Shown here: piece by piece, positions 25,902 to 35,002 of the stretch | How the letters are laid out: every line of letters starts with the position of its first letter | How positions within the stretch are numbered: position 1 is the stretch's first letter | Origin: Eubacteriaceae bacterium Marseille-Q4139 | GTDB taxonomy: Bacteria > Bacillota > Clostridia > Lachnospirales > Lachnospiraceae | Length of the DNA stretch: 64,000 nt | Direction: 5' to 3' | Assembly (NCBI GenBank): GCA_018223415.1 | Contig: JAGTTQ010000001.1 | Location: forward strand, 3,459,365-3,523,364 | Program-made: the position numbers and the translations under genes | The notes under the pieces: model-generated | The model's database searches: none | Told to the model about the DNA's origin: nothing | Seen by the model: the letters and a program-made list of their open reading frames with translations, nothing else

Positions 25902-27953
25902 ATGGGCAAATCATTATTTATTGCAGAAAAACCAAGTGTGGCCCAGGAATTTGCCAAGGTGTTAAAAATTACGGGAAAGCGCGGTGACGGCTATCTGGAG
26001 TCGGAAAACGCCATTGTGACCTGGTGCGTCGGCCATCTCGTCACCATGAGCTATCCGGAGGCCTATGATCCGGTGTACAAGCGCTGGTCTATGGATACGC
26101 TTCCCTTTCTTCCGAAGGAATTCAAATACCAGGTCATTGACGGCGTGGCAAAGCAGTTTAAAATCGTGAGCGGGCTTTTAAACCGGAGCGATGTGGAGAC
26201 AATCTATGTCTGTACCGACTCGGGGCGCGAGGGAGAATACATATACCGCCTTGTGGAACAGATGGCAGGCGTAAAGGGAAAAACGCGCCGCCGCGTCTGG
26301 ATCGACTCCCAGACGGAAGAGGAGATTCTGCGCGGCGTCAGAGAGGCAAAGGAGCTTTCGGAGTATGACAACCTGGCGGCTTCGGCGTATCTTCGGGCAA
26401 AAGAGGATTATCTGATGGGCATCAATTTTTCACGCGTGCTGACGTTAAAATACGGCCCGTCGGTGGCGTCCTATCTCAGAGAAAAACGGGCTGTTTTATC
26501 CGTGGGCCGCGTGATGACATGTGTCCTCGGCATGGTTGTCCGCAGGGAGCGGGAGATCCGCACCTTCGTAAAGACGCCGTTTTTCCGCGTCCTCGGCACC
26601 TTCCGTATGCCGGGGCAGGAGACGGCCATCGAGGCCGAATGGCGTGCCGTCGAGGGCTCGAAGTATTTCGGGACGCCGGCGCTCTATAAGGAAAACGGCT
26701 TCCGGGAAAAAAAGGACGCCGAAGCTCTGGTGGCTTTTCTTTCCGAGCCGCCCATGGAGGGGACGCTTCTTTCCGTGGAAAAAAAGCGGGAGACGAAGAA
26801 TGCGCCGCTTTTATATAATCTGGCGGAGCTTCAGAATGACTGCTCAAAGCTCTATAAAATCAGCCCCGATGAGACGCTGAAAATCGTCCAGGAATTGTAT
26901 GAAAAGAAGCTGGTGACGTATCCGCGTACCGATGCCCGCGTGCTGTCGTCGGCTGTGGCGAAGGAGATCCAGAAAAACATCGGCGGCCTTCGGAACGTGC
27001 CGCTGCTTTCCGGGTTTGCCTCGGAGGTGCTGGAAAACGGCGCATATAAAAAGATTGCGGGAACTCGCTATGTGAACGACAAGCAGATCACCGATCACTA
27101 CGCCATCATCCCCACCGGGCAGGGGCTTTCGGCGCTCCGGGGGCTTGGGGAGCTGCCCCTTAAGGTCTACGAGCTGATCGGGAGGCGGTTTCTGGCAATT
27201 TTTTATCCGTCGGCCGTCTATCAGAAGGTTTCCCTGCATATGGAAAAACAGGGCGAACATTTCTTTTCCAGCTACCGTGTGCTGGCCGAGGAGGGCTATT
27301 TTAAGGTGACTCCGCCGCCGCAGAAATCTGCGAAAGCGAAAAAGAGCGGGGACGGCGAAAAGCAGGAAAACGGAGAGGAGATCCAGGAGATCGATCCCGG
27401 CCAGGGCGAGAAGGCCGAGGCGCTTCTTTCCATGTTAAAGAGCTTAAAAAAAGGAGAGAAGCTGGAGCTTACGAAGCTTTCCATCAAGGAAGGCGAGACG
27501 ACGCCGCCCAAGCGGTACACCTCCGGCTCCATGATCCTTGCCATGGAAAATGCCGGTCAGCTCATCGAGGACGAAGATCTGCGGGCCCAGATCAAGGGCA
27601 GCGGCATCGGCACCAGCGCTACCAGGGCGGAGATTTTGAAAAAGCTTTTCAACATCAAGTATCTGTCCCTGGCAAAGAAAACCCAGGTCATTACGCCGAC
27701 GCTTTTCGGGGAGATCGTCTTCGACGTGGTGAGCGCCTCCATGAAACAGCTTCTGAATCCGGAGCTTACGGCAAGCTGGGAAAAGGGGCTTACTTACGTG
27801 GCCGAGGGCACGATCACGCCGGAGGAGTACATGGAAAAGCTGAACCGGTTTGTGGCCCTTCGTACCGACAGCGTGAAGCAGGTGAATAATCAGGCGCTTT
27901 TGCGGCCGTATTTCGATGCGGCGGCGCAGTTTTATAAGAAGCAGGGCGGTTGA
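25902..27953 (+). CDS. topB: DNA topoisomerase III (type IA)
   Basis: Single-strand passage topoisomerase of 683 residues that resolves replication and recombination intermediates. TOPRIM opens with AEKPSVAQEF and has CTDSGREGEYIY (acidic metal triad). The catalytic tyrosine is in TYPRTDARVL. The later GIGTSATRAEI motif is intact. No C-terminal zinc fingers are present. The start 25902 (MGKSLFIAEKPS) has AGGAG 11 bases upstream; the frame continues further 5' but those residues do not match the family. Between the repeat and this start lie a terminator and a leader without recognised function. Confidence 0.93.
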   Translation: MGKSLFIAEKPSVAQEFAKVLKITGKRGDGYLESENAIVTWCVGHLVTMSYPEAYDPVYKRWSMDTLPFLPKEFKYQVIDGVAKQFKIVSGLLNRSDVETIYVCTDSGREGEYIYRLVEQMAGVKGKTRRRVWIDSQTEEEILRGVREAKELSEYDNLAASAYLRAKEDYLMGINFSRVLTLKYGPSVASYLREKRAVLSVGRVMTCVLGMVVRREREIRTFVKTPFFRVLGTFRMPGQETAIEAEWRAVEGSKYFGTPALYKENGFREKKDAEALVAFLSEPPMEGTLLSVEKKRETKNAPLLYNLAELQNDCSKLYKISPDETLKIVQELYEKKLVTYPRTDARVLSSAVAKEIQKNIGGLRNVPLLSGFASEVLENGAYKKIAGTRYVNDKQITDHYAIIPTGQGLSALRGLGELPLKVYELIGRRFLAIFYPSAVYQKVSLHMEKQGEHFFSSYRVLAEEGYFKVTPPPQKSAKAKKSGDGEKQENGEEIQEIDPGQGEKAEALLSMLKSLKKGEKLELTKLSIKEGETTPPKRYTSGSMILAMENAGQLIEDEDLRAQIKGSGIGTSATRAEILKKLFNIKYLSLAKKTQVITPTLFGEIVFDVVSASMKQLLNPELTASWEKGLTYVAEGTITPEEYMEKLNRFVALRTDSVKQVNNQALLRPYFDAAAQFYKKQGG

Positions 27954-28022
27954 AACACGGGGTACTGTGTGGTAAGATAGAAATAGAAAAACGGTTTTTG
28001 GAATTTGCGTAGAGGCGATTTT

Positions 28023-28829
28023 GTGAATAAAAGGCAGCAGTTCACGGAAGAAGACCTTCAAAGACTTCGTGGATTTCGTCTAATGGATGATGATTTTATG
28101 ACGAAGTGCTTTGAAAATAACATTGAATGTACGGAACTTGTGATACAAATTGTGTTAGGCAGAGATGATATCAAAGTAAAGAAAGTAGAGACGCAGCATT
28201 TAATAAAAAATCTTCAGGGACGGTCTGTCGTTCTCGATATCTTTGCAACGGACTGTACAGGAAAGAAGATCAATATTGAAATCCAGCGTGCGGACCGTGG
28301 AGCCGGTGCAAAAAGGGCGAGATACCACAGCAGCCTGATTGATGCGAATATTACGGAGCCAGGAGAGAAAATGGAGAATCTGCTGGAAATGTATGTGATT
28401 TTTATTACAGAAAAAGATGTAATGAATGGAATGCTTCCGATTTACCATATTAACCGTGTGGTTGAGGAAACTGGCATGCCATTTGATGATGAAACACATA
28501 TATTGTATGTAAACGGGGAATATCGGGATGACTCTCCCATTGGAATCCTGATGCATGACTTCTCCTGTACGGATCCGGCAGATATGAAGTATAAAGTGCT
28601 TGCGGAGCGAGCAAGATATTTTAAAGAAGATGAGGAAGGAGTGGCTGTTATGTGTAAAGCGATGGAAGAAATGCGGAATGAAGCTGCCAGAGCCGCCGAC
28701 CTTGCGGCCAGACGCAGAGTTGCAGCCAGCCTGTTAAAAACCGGCAAACTATCTCATGAAGAAATCGCAGCCTGTGCAGACCTGACTCTTCAGGAAGTGA
28801 AGGCACTGGCAGGTGAAAAAGGGGCCTGA
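28023..28829 (+). CDS. Rpn family PD-(D/E)XK nuclease/transposase-like protein
   Basis: 268 residues. The core VVLDIFATD ... KINIEIQR is the PD-(D/E)XK nuclease signature (Asp, then Glu-x-Gln) of the PDDEXK_2/Rpn family. These proteins promote RecA-independent recombination and are often spread in many copies per genome. The C-terminal part is a Glu/Ala/Arg helical tail ending in a small region (HEEIAACADLTLQEV) as in many Rpn proteins. The GTG at 28023 follows AGAGGCG and is a better start than a TTG at 28005. It is less GC-rich than its neighbours, consistent with mobility. Confidence 0.85.
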   Translation: MNKRQQFTEEDLQRLRGFRLMDDDFMTKCFENNIECTELVIQIVLGRDDIKVKKVETQHLIKNLQGRSVVLDIFATDCTGKKINIEIQRADRGAGAKRARYHSSLIDANITEPGEKMENLLEMYVIFITEKDVMNGMLPIYHINRVVEETGMPFDDETHILYVNGEYRDDSPIGILMHDFSCTDPADMKYKVLAERARYFKEDEEGVAVMCKAMEEMRNEAARAADLAARRRVAASLLKTGKLSHEEIAACADLTLQEVKALAGEKGA

Positions 28830-28862
28830 TATCCATTTTTATAAAAAAAGGAGGAACCAATC

Positions 28863-29540
28863 ATGAAAAAAGAGGAGACAAAAATTACCTGCCTGTATGA
28901 CCTTTCTCATACGGCGGCAAAACCACTGCTTGAGCAGTACACCTACCCGTGGGAGGTGCTGCCGCATATCAAGGAATGGATCCTGGAGCTTGGAAAGACG
29001 CTTTCTGGAGAAGAGTATGAACAGCTCGGGGAGAATGTCTGGGTACATAAAAGTGCAAAGGTATATCCAAGCGCATATCTGGGAGAGTACATCATCATCG
29101 GAAAGGATGCGGAAGTGCGCCACGGTGCGTTTTTGAGAAGCTCCGCCCTGGTGGGCGAGGGCGCTGTCGTGGGAAATTCCACGGAGCTGAAGAATGTGAT
29201 CCTGTTCGATAAAGTGCAGGTTCCGCATTACAATTATGTGGGCGATTCCATCCTGGGATACAAGGCCCACATGGGAGCCGGATCCATTACCTCCAACGTG
29301 AAGTCCGATAAGCATCTGGTAAAAGTCCACGCAGAGGACGGGGATGTGGAGACCGGGCTTAAAAAATTCGGCGCCATGCTCGGAGATAACGTGGAAGTGG
29401 GCTGCGGCTCTGTTTTAAATCCTGGTACGGTGATTGGAAGGAATACGAATATTTATCCGCTGTCCAGCGTCCGCGGATGTGTGGCGGAGAATTCGATTTA
29501 TAAGAGGTTGGGGGAAGTGGCAGAGAAAGAAGAACGGTAA
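28863..29540 (+). CDS. Left-handed beta-helix (hexapeptide) acyl/nucleotidyltransferase-like protein
   Basis: 225 residues. An N-terminal helical segment is followed by isoleucine-patch hexapeptide repeats (from about residue 60: VWVHKSAKVYPSAYLGEYI through VIGRNTNIYPLSSVRG). These fold as a left-handed beta-helix. The NYVGDSILGYKAHMGAGS stretch resembles the C-terminal acetyltransferase part of GlmU-like UDP-GlcNAc pyrophosphorylases. No uridylyltransferase domain is present, so it is an acyltransferase-like stand-alone domain with unknown substrate. The ribosome site AAAGGAGG precedes the ATG. Confidence 0.8.
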   Translation: MKKEETKITCLYDLSHTAAKPLLEQYTYPWEVLPHIKEWILELGKTLSGEEYEQLGENVWVHKSAKVYPSAYLGEYIIIGKDAEVRHGAFLRSSALVGEGAVVGNSTELKNVILFDKVQVPHYNYVGDSILGYKAHMGAGSITSNVKSDKHLVKVHAEDGDVETGLKKFGAMLGDNVEVGCGSVLNPGTVIGRNTNIYPLSSVRGCVAENSIYKRLGEVAEKEER

Positions 29541-29545
29541 AATAT

Positions 29546-29576
29546 GAGGGTCAGCCGTATGTTTCGGCTGGCCCTC
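29546..29576 (-). terminator. Hairpin terminator between convergent hexapeptide protein and upp
   Basis: 12-bp stem GAGGGTCAGCCG/CGGCTGGCCCTC (one U-G), 7-base loop. On the minus strand it is followed by ATATTTTA, so it best fits upp; on the plus strand the T run is absent. Confidence 0.65.
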
Positions 29577-29589
29577 AAACTGTAATTTG

Positions 29590-30219
29590 CTATTTCGTAC
29601 CAAAAATCCGATCCCCAGCATCTCCAAGCCCCGGGCAGATGTACGCATTTTCATTGAGCTCCCGATCCAGGTGTCCAACATAGATCTGGATGTCAGGATG
29701 CGCCTCATGGAGCCGCTTAAGTCCCTCGGGGGCAGCGATGATGCACATGAATTTAATCGTCTTTCCGCCATGCTGCTTGATAAAATCCACAGCCGCCACA
29801 GCAGAACCGCCGGTCGCTAACATCGGGTCCGTCACAACGATGGTTCTCTGGTCGATGGGGCTCGGAAGCTTGCAGTAGTATTCGTGGGGCTCATGGGTCA
29901 CTTCGTCGCGGTAGAGGCCGATATGGCCGACTTTCGCCGTCGGGACGAGAGCCAGAATACCGTTTACCATGCCGAGGCCGGCTCGGAGAATCGGGACAAT
30001 GGCTAGCTTCTTTCCGGAAATCACCGGAGTGAAACATTTCTCAATCGGGGTTTCCACTTCCACTTCTTCCAAAGGCAGGTCACGGAGTGCTTCGTATCCC
30101 ATCAGGGTTGCGATCTCCTCGATCAGGGTGCGGAATTCGTTGGTTCCAGTGTTTTTGTCCCTCAGCATGGAGATCTTATGCTGAATTAACGGGTGGTTAA
30201 TAATTGTAACATTATCCAT
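29590..30219 (-). CDS. upp: Uracil phosphoribosyltransferase
   Basis: Salvages uracil to UMP with PRPP. 209 residues, usual length. The PRPP-binding motif VTDPMLATGGSA is present, with the flexible-loop segment ILRAGLGM and the C-terminal uracil site YICPGLGDAGDR. The ribosome site before the ATG is weak (AAGAAAGG about 14 bases upstream). It is a single gene facing the hexapeptide protein. It feeds PyrH, encoded earlier in the window. Confidence 0.96.
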   Translation of the reverse strand: MDNVTIINHPLIQHKISMLRDKNTGTNEFRTLIEEIATLMGYEALRDLPLEEVEVETPIEKCFTPVISGKKLAIVPILRAGLGMVNGILALVPTAKVGHIGLYRDEVTHEPHEYYCKLPSPIDQRTIVVTDPMLATGGSAVAAVDFIKQHGGKTIKFMCIIAAPEGLKRLHEAHPDIQIYVGHLDRELNENAYICPGLGDAGDRIFGTK

Positions 30220-30306
30220 AGTATTGTGTACCAGCCTTTCTTGTTTTTTAAAGCCCCATTCCGGAACTTTTTCTCATATGGTATCAAAACCGGAGCGAAA
30301 AATCAA

Positions 30307-31125
30307 CTATTTCGTATCCGGCGTATAACTTACAATGGCAAAATCACCGATGGCATGGGACACCGGGACACTGATGTAAATCGTCCCCTCATTTTCGTAG
30401 GAAAATGCCTGCGGGAAGCCCTCCAGGCCGGAAGCCGTAAAGTCGCACTGCTTTAAAATTTCCCACCAGTCCTCCAGCGACTGAGATTTCAGATAGTCTT
30501 TAACCTCGGAAGAATTGGCCGGCTTATGGACGACACAGTCATCGGATACGAGATATCCGGCCATCGTATAGGCATCGGCATAGTCGGAAAGGCCCATGAG
30601 CACACCTTTGTCGAGATCCACCGTCGTGGTGTAGAACAGCGCCGTGGGGTGGGCAGCGCCCTCCGTCATCAGGGAACCTTCGTAGGTGAGCACGGCGCGG
30701 CTGCGGTCGAGTGATACGACGGTGCACTGGACGGCCACCGTATCCGAGGCGGCATTTACCTCATAATCGGTGAGAATCTGAATTGCCTTCTCCTTTATGA
30801 GATTGTTGACCGTCTCCTCCATGTCGGCATTTTTTAAGTTGGAGAGGATCGGATATTCAATGGAGACCTTGCCGTCTTTATGGGTGGCAATCTGGGAGCG
30901 GACACTTAAGGCGGAAGCGGAGCTCTGGCCTTTTTTCGTTTCCTCCTCAGCAGTTTCCTCCGGCTTGGCCGCCTCGGTTTCCTTTGCGGCTGCCGTAGTC
31001 GGCGACATGGATTCCGCCTCTGTATGGGAACTTGTCAGATCCACTTTTTCCCTGGATTTACAGCCGGAAAACGAAAGGCACGCGGCTGCCGTCAAAAGCA
31101 GAAAGTAGTATTTTTTCTTTTTCAT
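30307..31125 (-). CDS. Lipoprotein with DUF4163/DUF3298 (RsiV-like) domains
   Basis: Exported lipoprotein of 272 residues: lipobox FSGC with Cys22, a Thr/Ala/Glu-rich linker (about 30-75), then a globular part. The latter (VSIEYPILSNLKNADMEETVN...; then ALFYTTTVDLDKGVLMGLSDY) matches the pattern of the paired DUF4163 and DUF3298 domains also found in the RsiV anti-sigma factor ectodomain. No membrane anchor other than the lipid is seen and no sigma factor is adjacent. Function unknown; envelope sensing is a guess. Confidence 0.75.
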   Translation of the reverse strand: MKKKKYYFLLLTAAACLSFSGCKSREKVDLTSSHTEAESMSPTTAAAKETEAAKPEETAEEETKKGQSSASALSVRSQIATHKDGKVSIEYPILSNLKNADMEETVNNLIKEKAIQILTDYEVNAASDTVAVQCTVVSLDRSRAVLTYEGSLMTEGAAHPTALFYTTTVDLDKGVLMGLSDYADAYTMAGYLVSDDCVVHKPANSSEVKDYLKSQSLEDWWEILKQCDFTASGLEGFPQAFSYENEGTIYISVPVSHAIGDFAIVSYTPDTK

Positions 31126-31313
31126 AAGGGAATTCCTCCTTTGTAAATCAAATCCATATCTTCATTATACTGGAACTTTCCCGTCTTGTACATGGAAAGA
31201 ATATGTAGAAATTCTTAATATTCTGTAACAGATTGTCAATTCGCTGTTTTCTTTAATGAGAAAATATGGTATGCTTAATACAAACATGCATTCATATACG
31301 AGGAGGAACATCC

Positions 31314-32030
31314 ATGAAGCTTTTATCGCTGGCAGAAGAATTACAGGGCAATTCTTATCCTGGAAGAGGAATCGTCCTTGGAAAGTCGAAAGACGGGAAA
31401 ACGGCCGTAGCGGCATATTTTATCATGGGAAGAAGCGAAAACAGCAGAAACCGCGTGTTCGTGGAAGAAGGGGCAGGGATCCGTACCCAGGCCTTTGATC
31501 CGGCAAAGCTGGAAGATCCGAGCTTAATCATCTATGCGCCTGTCCGCGTCCTTGGAAACAAGACCATCGTCACAAACGGCGATCAGACGGACACGATTTA
31601 CGAGGGCATGGACAAGCAGCTCACCTTTGAGCAGTCCCTGCGCTCCAGGGAATTCGAGCCGGACGGCCCGAACTTCACGCCGCGGATTTCCGGCATCATG
31701 CATATTGAAAATGGCGGCTACAATTATGCCATGTCCATTTTAAAGAGCAGCGACGGGAACCCGGAAAGCTGCAGCCGCTTCACCTTTGCCTATGAGAAAC
31801 CTCTTTGCGGAGAGGGGCATTTCATCCACACATACATGAGCGACGGAAACCCGCTGCCGAGTTTCGAGGGCGAGCCGAAGCGCGTGGCCATCGACGGCGA
31901 TATCGATGCATTCACAAAGATGGTATGGGAAAGCTTAAACGAAGAAAACAAAGTCTCCCTGTTTGTCCGCTTTATTGACATTGAAACAGGAAAATACGAG
32001 AGCAGGATCGTAAATAAAAACCAGAAATAG
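31314..32030 (+). CDS. PurO-like IMP cyclohydrolase
   Basis: Closes FAICAR to IMP, the last step of purine synthesis. 238 residues of the archaeal PurO fold rather than the N-terminal half of bacterial PurH: NSYPGRGIVLG, then GRSENSRNR, and PRISGIM are its conserved segments. The start at 31314 follows GAGGAGG; an upstream in-frame ATG at 31266 coincides with the extended -10 (TGGTATGCT). The formyltransferase that makes its substrate follows 17 bases downstream, so the two replace bifunctional PurH. Confidence 0.88.
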   Translation: MKLLSLAEELQGNSYPGRGIVLGKSKDGKTAVAAYFIMGRSENSRNRVFVEEGAGIRTQAFDPAKLEDPSLIIYAPVRVLGNKTIVTNGDQTDTIYEGMDKQLTFEQSLRSREFEPDGPNFTPRISGIMHIENGGYNYAMSILKSSDGNPESCSRFTFAYEKPLCGEGHFIHTYMSDGNPLPSFEGEPKRVAIDGDIDAFTKMVWESLNEENKVSLFVRFIDIETGKYESRIVNKNQK

Positions 32031-32047
32031 GGAAAGGAAGATCAAAA

Positions 32048-33226
32048 ATGAAAGAAATGGAATTAAAATACGGCTGCAACCCGAACCAGAAGCCGTCCAG
32101 AGTCTTCATGGCTGATGGAAGCAAGCTTCCGATTACGGTGTTAAACGGCAAACCCGGCTATATCAACCTGCTGGATGCATTAAACGGCTGGCAGCTTGTA
32201 AAGGAGTTAAAAAAAGCCACCGGTCTTCCGGCGGCCACTTCCTTTAAGCATGTTTCCCCGGCCGGTGCGGCTGTGGGTCTGCCGATGGATGATGTCCTGA
32301 AGAAAATTTACTGGGTGGACGATCTGGGCGAGCTGTCCCCGCTTGCATGTGCTTATGCAAGGGCGAGAGGCGCTGACCGCATGTCTTCCTTCGGCGATTT
32401 TATCTCCCTGTCCGACGTCTGCGACGTTGATACGGCACGACTCATCAAGCGCGAAGTTTCTGACGGCGTCATCGCGCCGGGCTACGAGCCGGAGGCGCTG
32501 GAAATCTTAAAGGCCAAGAAAAACGGAAATTACAACGTGATCCAGATCGACGAAAATTACGTGCCCGAGGAGATCGAGCGCAAGCAGGTGTACGGCGTCA
32601 CCTTCGAGCAGGGCAGGAACAATCTGGAGATTAACCGGGAACTTCTCTCCAACGTGGTGACTGAGAATAAGGAAATCCCGGATTCCGCAAAGATTGATTT
32701 GATGATTGCGCTGATTACCTTAAAATATACCCAGTCCAACTCCGTCTGCTATGTGAAGGACGGACAGGCCATCGGTATCGGCGCAGGCCAGCAGTCCCGT
32801 GTGCACTGTACACGCCTTGCAGGCCAGAAGGCCGACAACTGGTTCCTCCGCCAGGCACCGCAGGTTTTAAATCTGCCGTTTATCGACAAGATCAAACGCG
32901 CCGACCGCGACAACGCCATCGACGTTTACATTGGCGAGGAGTACATGGATCTTCTGGCTGACGGCGAGTGGCAGAAGGTCTTTACGGAAAAACCGCCGGT
33001 GTTTACGAGAGAGGAGAAGCGCGCATGGCTTGATAAAATGCAGGATGTGGCGCTGGGCTCCGATGCCTTCTTCCCCTTCGGCGACAACATCGAGAGGGCG
33101 AAAAAGAGCGGCGTGAAGTACATCGCACAGCCGGGCGGATCTGTCCGTGACGACAATGTCATTGAGGTCTGCAATAAATATGGCATGGCGATGGCTTTTA
33201 CTGGCATTCGTCTGTTCCATCACTAA
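32048..33226 (+). CDS. purH: Phosphoribosylaminoimidazolecarboxamide (AICAR) formyltransferase, stand-alone
   Basis: Transfers formyl from 10-formyl-THF to AICAR. 392 residues. Only the AICARFT part of PurH is present: the catalytic Lys-His lies in SFKHVSPAGAA, with QSNSVCYVKDGQAIGIGAGQQSRV for folate and a C-terminal FFPFGDNIERA and QPGGSVRDD. There is no N-terminal MGS-like IMP cyclohydrolase domain, which the upstream PurO-like gene supplies. AGGAAG precedes the ATG. A weak GC hairpin follows but no clear terminator. Confidence 0.93.
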   Translation: MKEMELKYGCNPNQKPSRVFMADGSKLPITVLNGKPGYINLLDALNGWQLVKELKKATGLPAATSFKHVSPAGAAVGLPMDDVLKKIYWVDDLGELSPLACAYARARGADRMSSFGDFISLSDVCDVDTARLIKREVSDGVIAPGYEPEALEILKAKKNGNYNVIQIDENYVPEEIERKQVYGVTFEQGRNNLEINRELLSNVVTENKEIPDSAKIDLMIALITLKYTQSNSVCYVKDGQAIGIGAGQQSRVHCTRLAGQKADNWFLRQAPQVLNLPFIDKIKRADRDNAIDVYIGEEYMDLLADGEWQKVFTEKPPVFTREEKRAWLDKMQDVALGSDAFFPFGDNIERAKKSGVKYIAQPGGSVRDDNVIEVCNKYGMAMAFTGIRLFHH

Positions 33227-33409
33227 GGTAGAAATATATAGGCGGGGGCTGGTTTTTTGCTGGCCTCCGGTCTGTATGTTTTGAGGCGCGGAAGATGGGG
33301 AAGAAGCCCGTTTCGTGGGGACTTTGTCTGCGATGGGGGTGTAAACTGTGTTTTTTGTTTTGTGCAGTGCGGTTTTGCAAAAATATCTTTCCTGTGAAAT
33401 AAAAAGTGC

Positions 33410-33438
33410 TTGCCAAAATGGGACAGAGATGGTAAAAT
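33410..33438 (+). promoter_or_regulatory. Promoter of tRNA-Leu
   Basis: TTGCCA (33410-33415), 17-base spacer, TAAAAT (33433-33438) with an extended TGG before it. Confidence 0.85.
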
Positions 33439-33463
33439 AATTTTCGTTGCAGAGATGCAAAAC

Positions 33464-33546
33464 GCCGGCGTGGCGGAATGGCAGACGCATCAGACTCAAA
33501 ATCTGACGGGGGCAACCTCGTGCCGGTTCAAGTCCGGCCGCCGGCA
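33464..33546 (+). tRNA. tRNA-Leu (anticodon CAA)
   Basis: 83-base tRNA with a long variable arm as expected for leucine. Acceptor GCCGGCG pairs with CGCCGGC, discriminator A. Anticodon stem TCAGA/TCTGA with loop CTCAAAA. T-arm GCCGG-TTCAAGT-CCGGC. It is the last core feature before the polysaccharide island. Confidence 0.96.
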
Positions 33547-33551
33547 GGAAG

Positions 33552-33605
33552 AAAAAAGAGCATTGCAAGATCATCAGGATGGATGATTGAGCGGTGCTCT
33601 TTTTT
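33552..33605 (+). terminator. Terminator of tRNA-Leu
   Basis: Long hairpin: AAAAAAGAGCA...TGCTCTTTTTT outer stem with an inner ATCATC/GATGAT stem, T run at the 3' end. Confidence 0.85.
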
Positions 33606-33615
33606 CGTGTTCGGA

Positions 33616-33664
33616 AAATCCAGGTTCGGGATCCGTAGCTGCGGGGTCCGGCCTGGATTTTTTT
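33616..33664 (+). terminator. Second strong terminator after tRNA-Leu
   Basis: AAATCCAGG (33616-33624) pairs with CCTGGATTT (33652-33660), inner GGATCC/GGGTCC stem, and seven T residues. With the preceding one it isolates the core transcript from the island. Confidence 0.82.
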
Positions 33665-35002
33665 GTATTTTAGCTTTTCTTTTTTGTAGGGGTGGCTTTT
33701 ATTTGCAGGTCTCTGAGCAGTTCTATTGTTGTGTTATAAAATCTGTTATCTGTGTAACCGGTCTCGGGATTTTCGGAGACTGTGTTTTTCTTGAGATTTC
33801 CAAGTATGTTCAACGGCTTTGTACTTCATTTCTGGTTGTCGTTGTATGGGAGTCTGGTGATTTTCTGATGATACCATTGATATCTTTGACTTTCTTGAAT
33901 GTGAATTCCGTTTTTTGAATCCTGATTTTGATAATGTACATGATGGAAGCTGTCTTTTGAAGACGGCTTTGAAGTCTGTGGGTAGGCGTAGAAATAGGTG
34001 TATTGGTGGGCGTAAATTATGACGCCAATGTGGTGATAAGAGAAGATATGTTTTTTGTTAGTTCTATACTTGGGATTATTTTTGGGGGTTGGATATATAA
34101 GAGTTTGATATGTGAACGTATGGGCATGGGGAAGTTCTGCATGGTGGTCTAAGACTGGGGTGGAAATGGAATGGGAGTGGTGGTTTGTGGTTGAATTGGC
34201 GGTTTGGAAATTGTGGGGAATGTGAATAGAGCGAGGGAGAGTTTGAAGGGTAGAGAGATGGTTGGGGGATGGTGGGTGGAATGAAAAAGAAGAAATGGTT
34301 AGTAATGGTTGGGCTAAAAAATTAGTTGGTTAGGAAAACGGTATGAGGACTGGAAAATACATAAAAATGGACTGGAAAAAATGTTTTTGTGTAGAAAGAC
34401 TTGTATAGTGATTTCTTCATTATAAAGCGAAAGTCAGATGGATGATGCGGGAACTCTCCTATTATAAATCAAAAGTCGGGAGCCTGATTGGTTGAGAAGA
34501 GGATGAAATTATTCATTTTGGATAGATGGACGCAGATAGTGATTACTTCATTATAAATCAAAAGTAGTGGCATGAAAGATGATGTCCACACGGCAGAAGC
34601 CCTGATTTTATCAGTATTTTTAGAGGATGTGCGTTATAGATTGGCAGGTCTGTCCAAATGATTTTAGATGAATGAAAAGCGTCAGTTTTCGATTGCTATG
34701 TAGAAAACATCTCTACCCAAATGAAATTATTGAAGCTGATGGAAGCCAATAAAGTAGTTAATGTTTGAGGTGTCTGTCCTAAATGGAATAGTTGATAAGT
34801 GAATAGAGAAAATGAACATTTCAGGCGTTGATTTGATGGGATTTTTGTATTGAGTTTATGGACAGACATGACCTTGATCTGAGAGAAAGACTAAATGATT
34901 AAGTAATAGAAAAGACTGCTGTGGAAATCAAGAAGAAATGATAGATATCGGAATGATTCTATACAGCAATTTCGATCACAAAAAATAAAGGGGAACCATG
35001 AG
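33665..35002. other. 1.3-kb gene-free region at the left edge of the polysaccharide island
   Basis: No plausible open frame is seen on either strand. The first 400 bases are T-rich; 34060-34340 is G-rich with almost no C on the plus strand; 34400-34570 holds degenerate repeats; and the last 400 bases are AT-rich with no recognised domain. A frame near 34670-34755 (MKSVSFRLLCRKHLYPNEII...) is short and unrecognised. No clear sigma-A promoter for the first island gene was found. Decayed genes or a long leader are both possible. Confidence 0.6.
34405..34570. repeat. Three degenerate repeats of an ATTATAAATCAAAAGT core
   Basis: Copies are near 34405-34434, 34455-34478 and 34537-34566. Copies 1 and 3 share TAGTGATT-CTTCATTATAAA; copies 2 and 3 share ATTATAAATCAAAAGT. 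The ACTT...AAGT ends of copy 3 make it weakly palindromic. Spacings are about 50 and 82 bases, unlike a CRISPR. Function unknown; operator sites or a decayed element are options. Confidence 0.55.

Noticed and set aside
33464..33546. tRNA-Leu as integration site of the island
   Set aside because: No integrase gene is present and no copy of the tRNA 3' end was seen at the right edge; its position near the island is suggestive only.
33478..33918. 146-codon plus-strand frame starting in tRNA-Leu
   Set aside because: It runs through the tRNA and two terminators and has no ribosome site or recognisable domain.
34405..34570. CRISPR-like repeat
   Set aside because: Only three degenerate copies, spacings of about 50 and 82 bases, and no cas genes.
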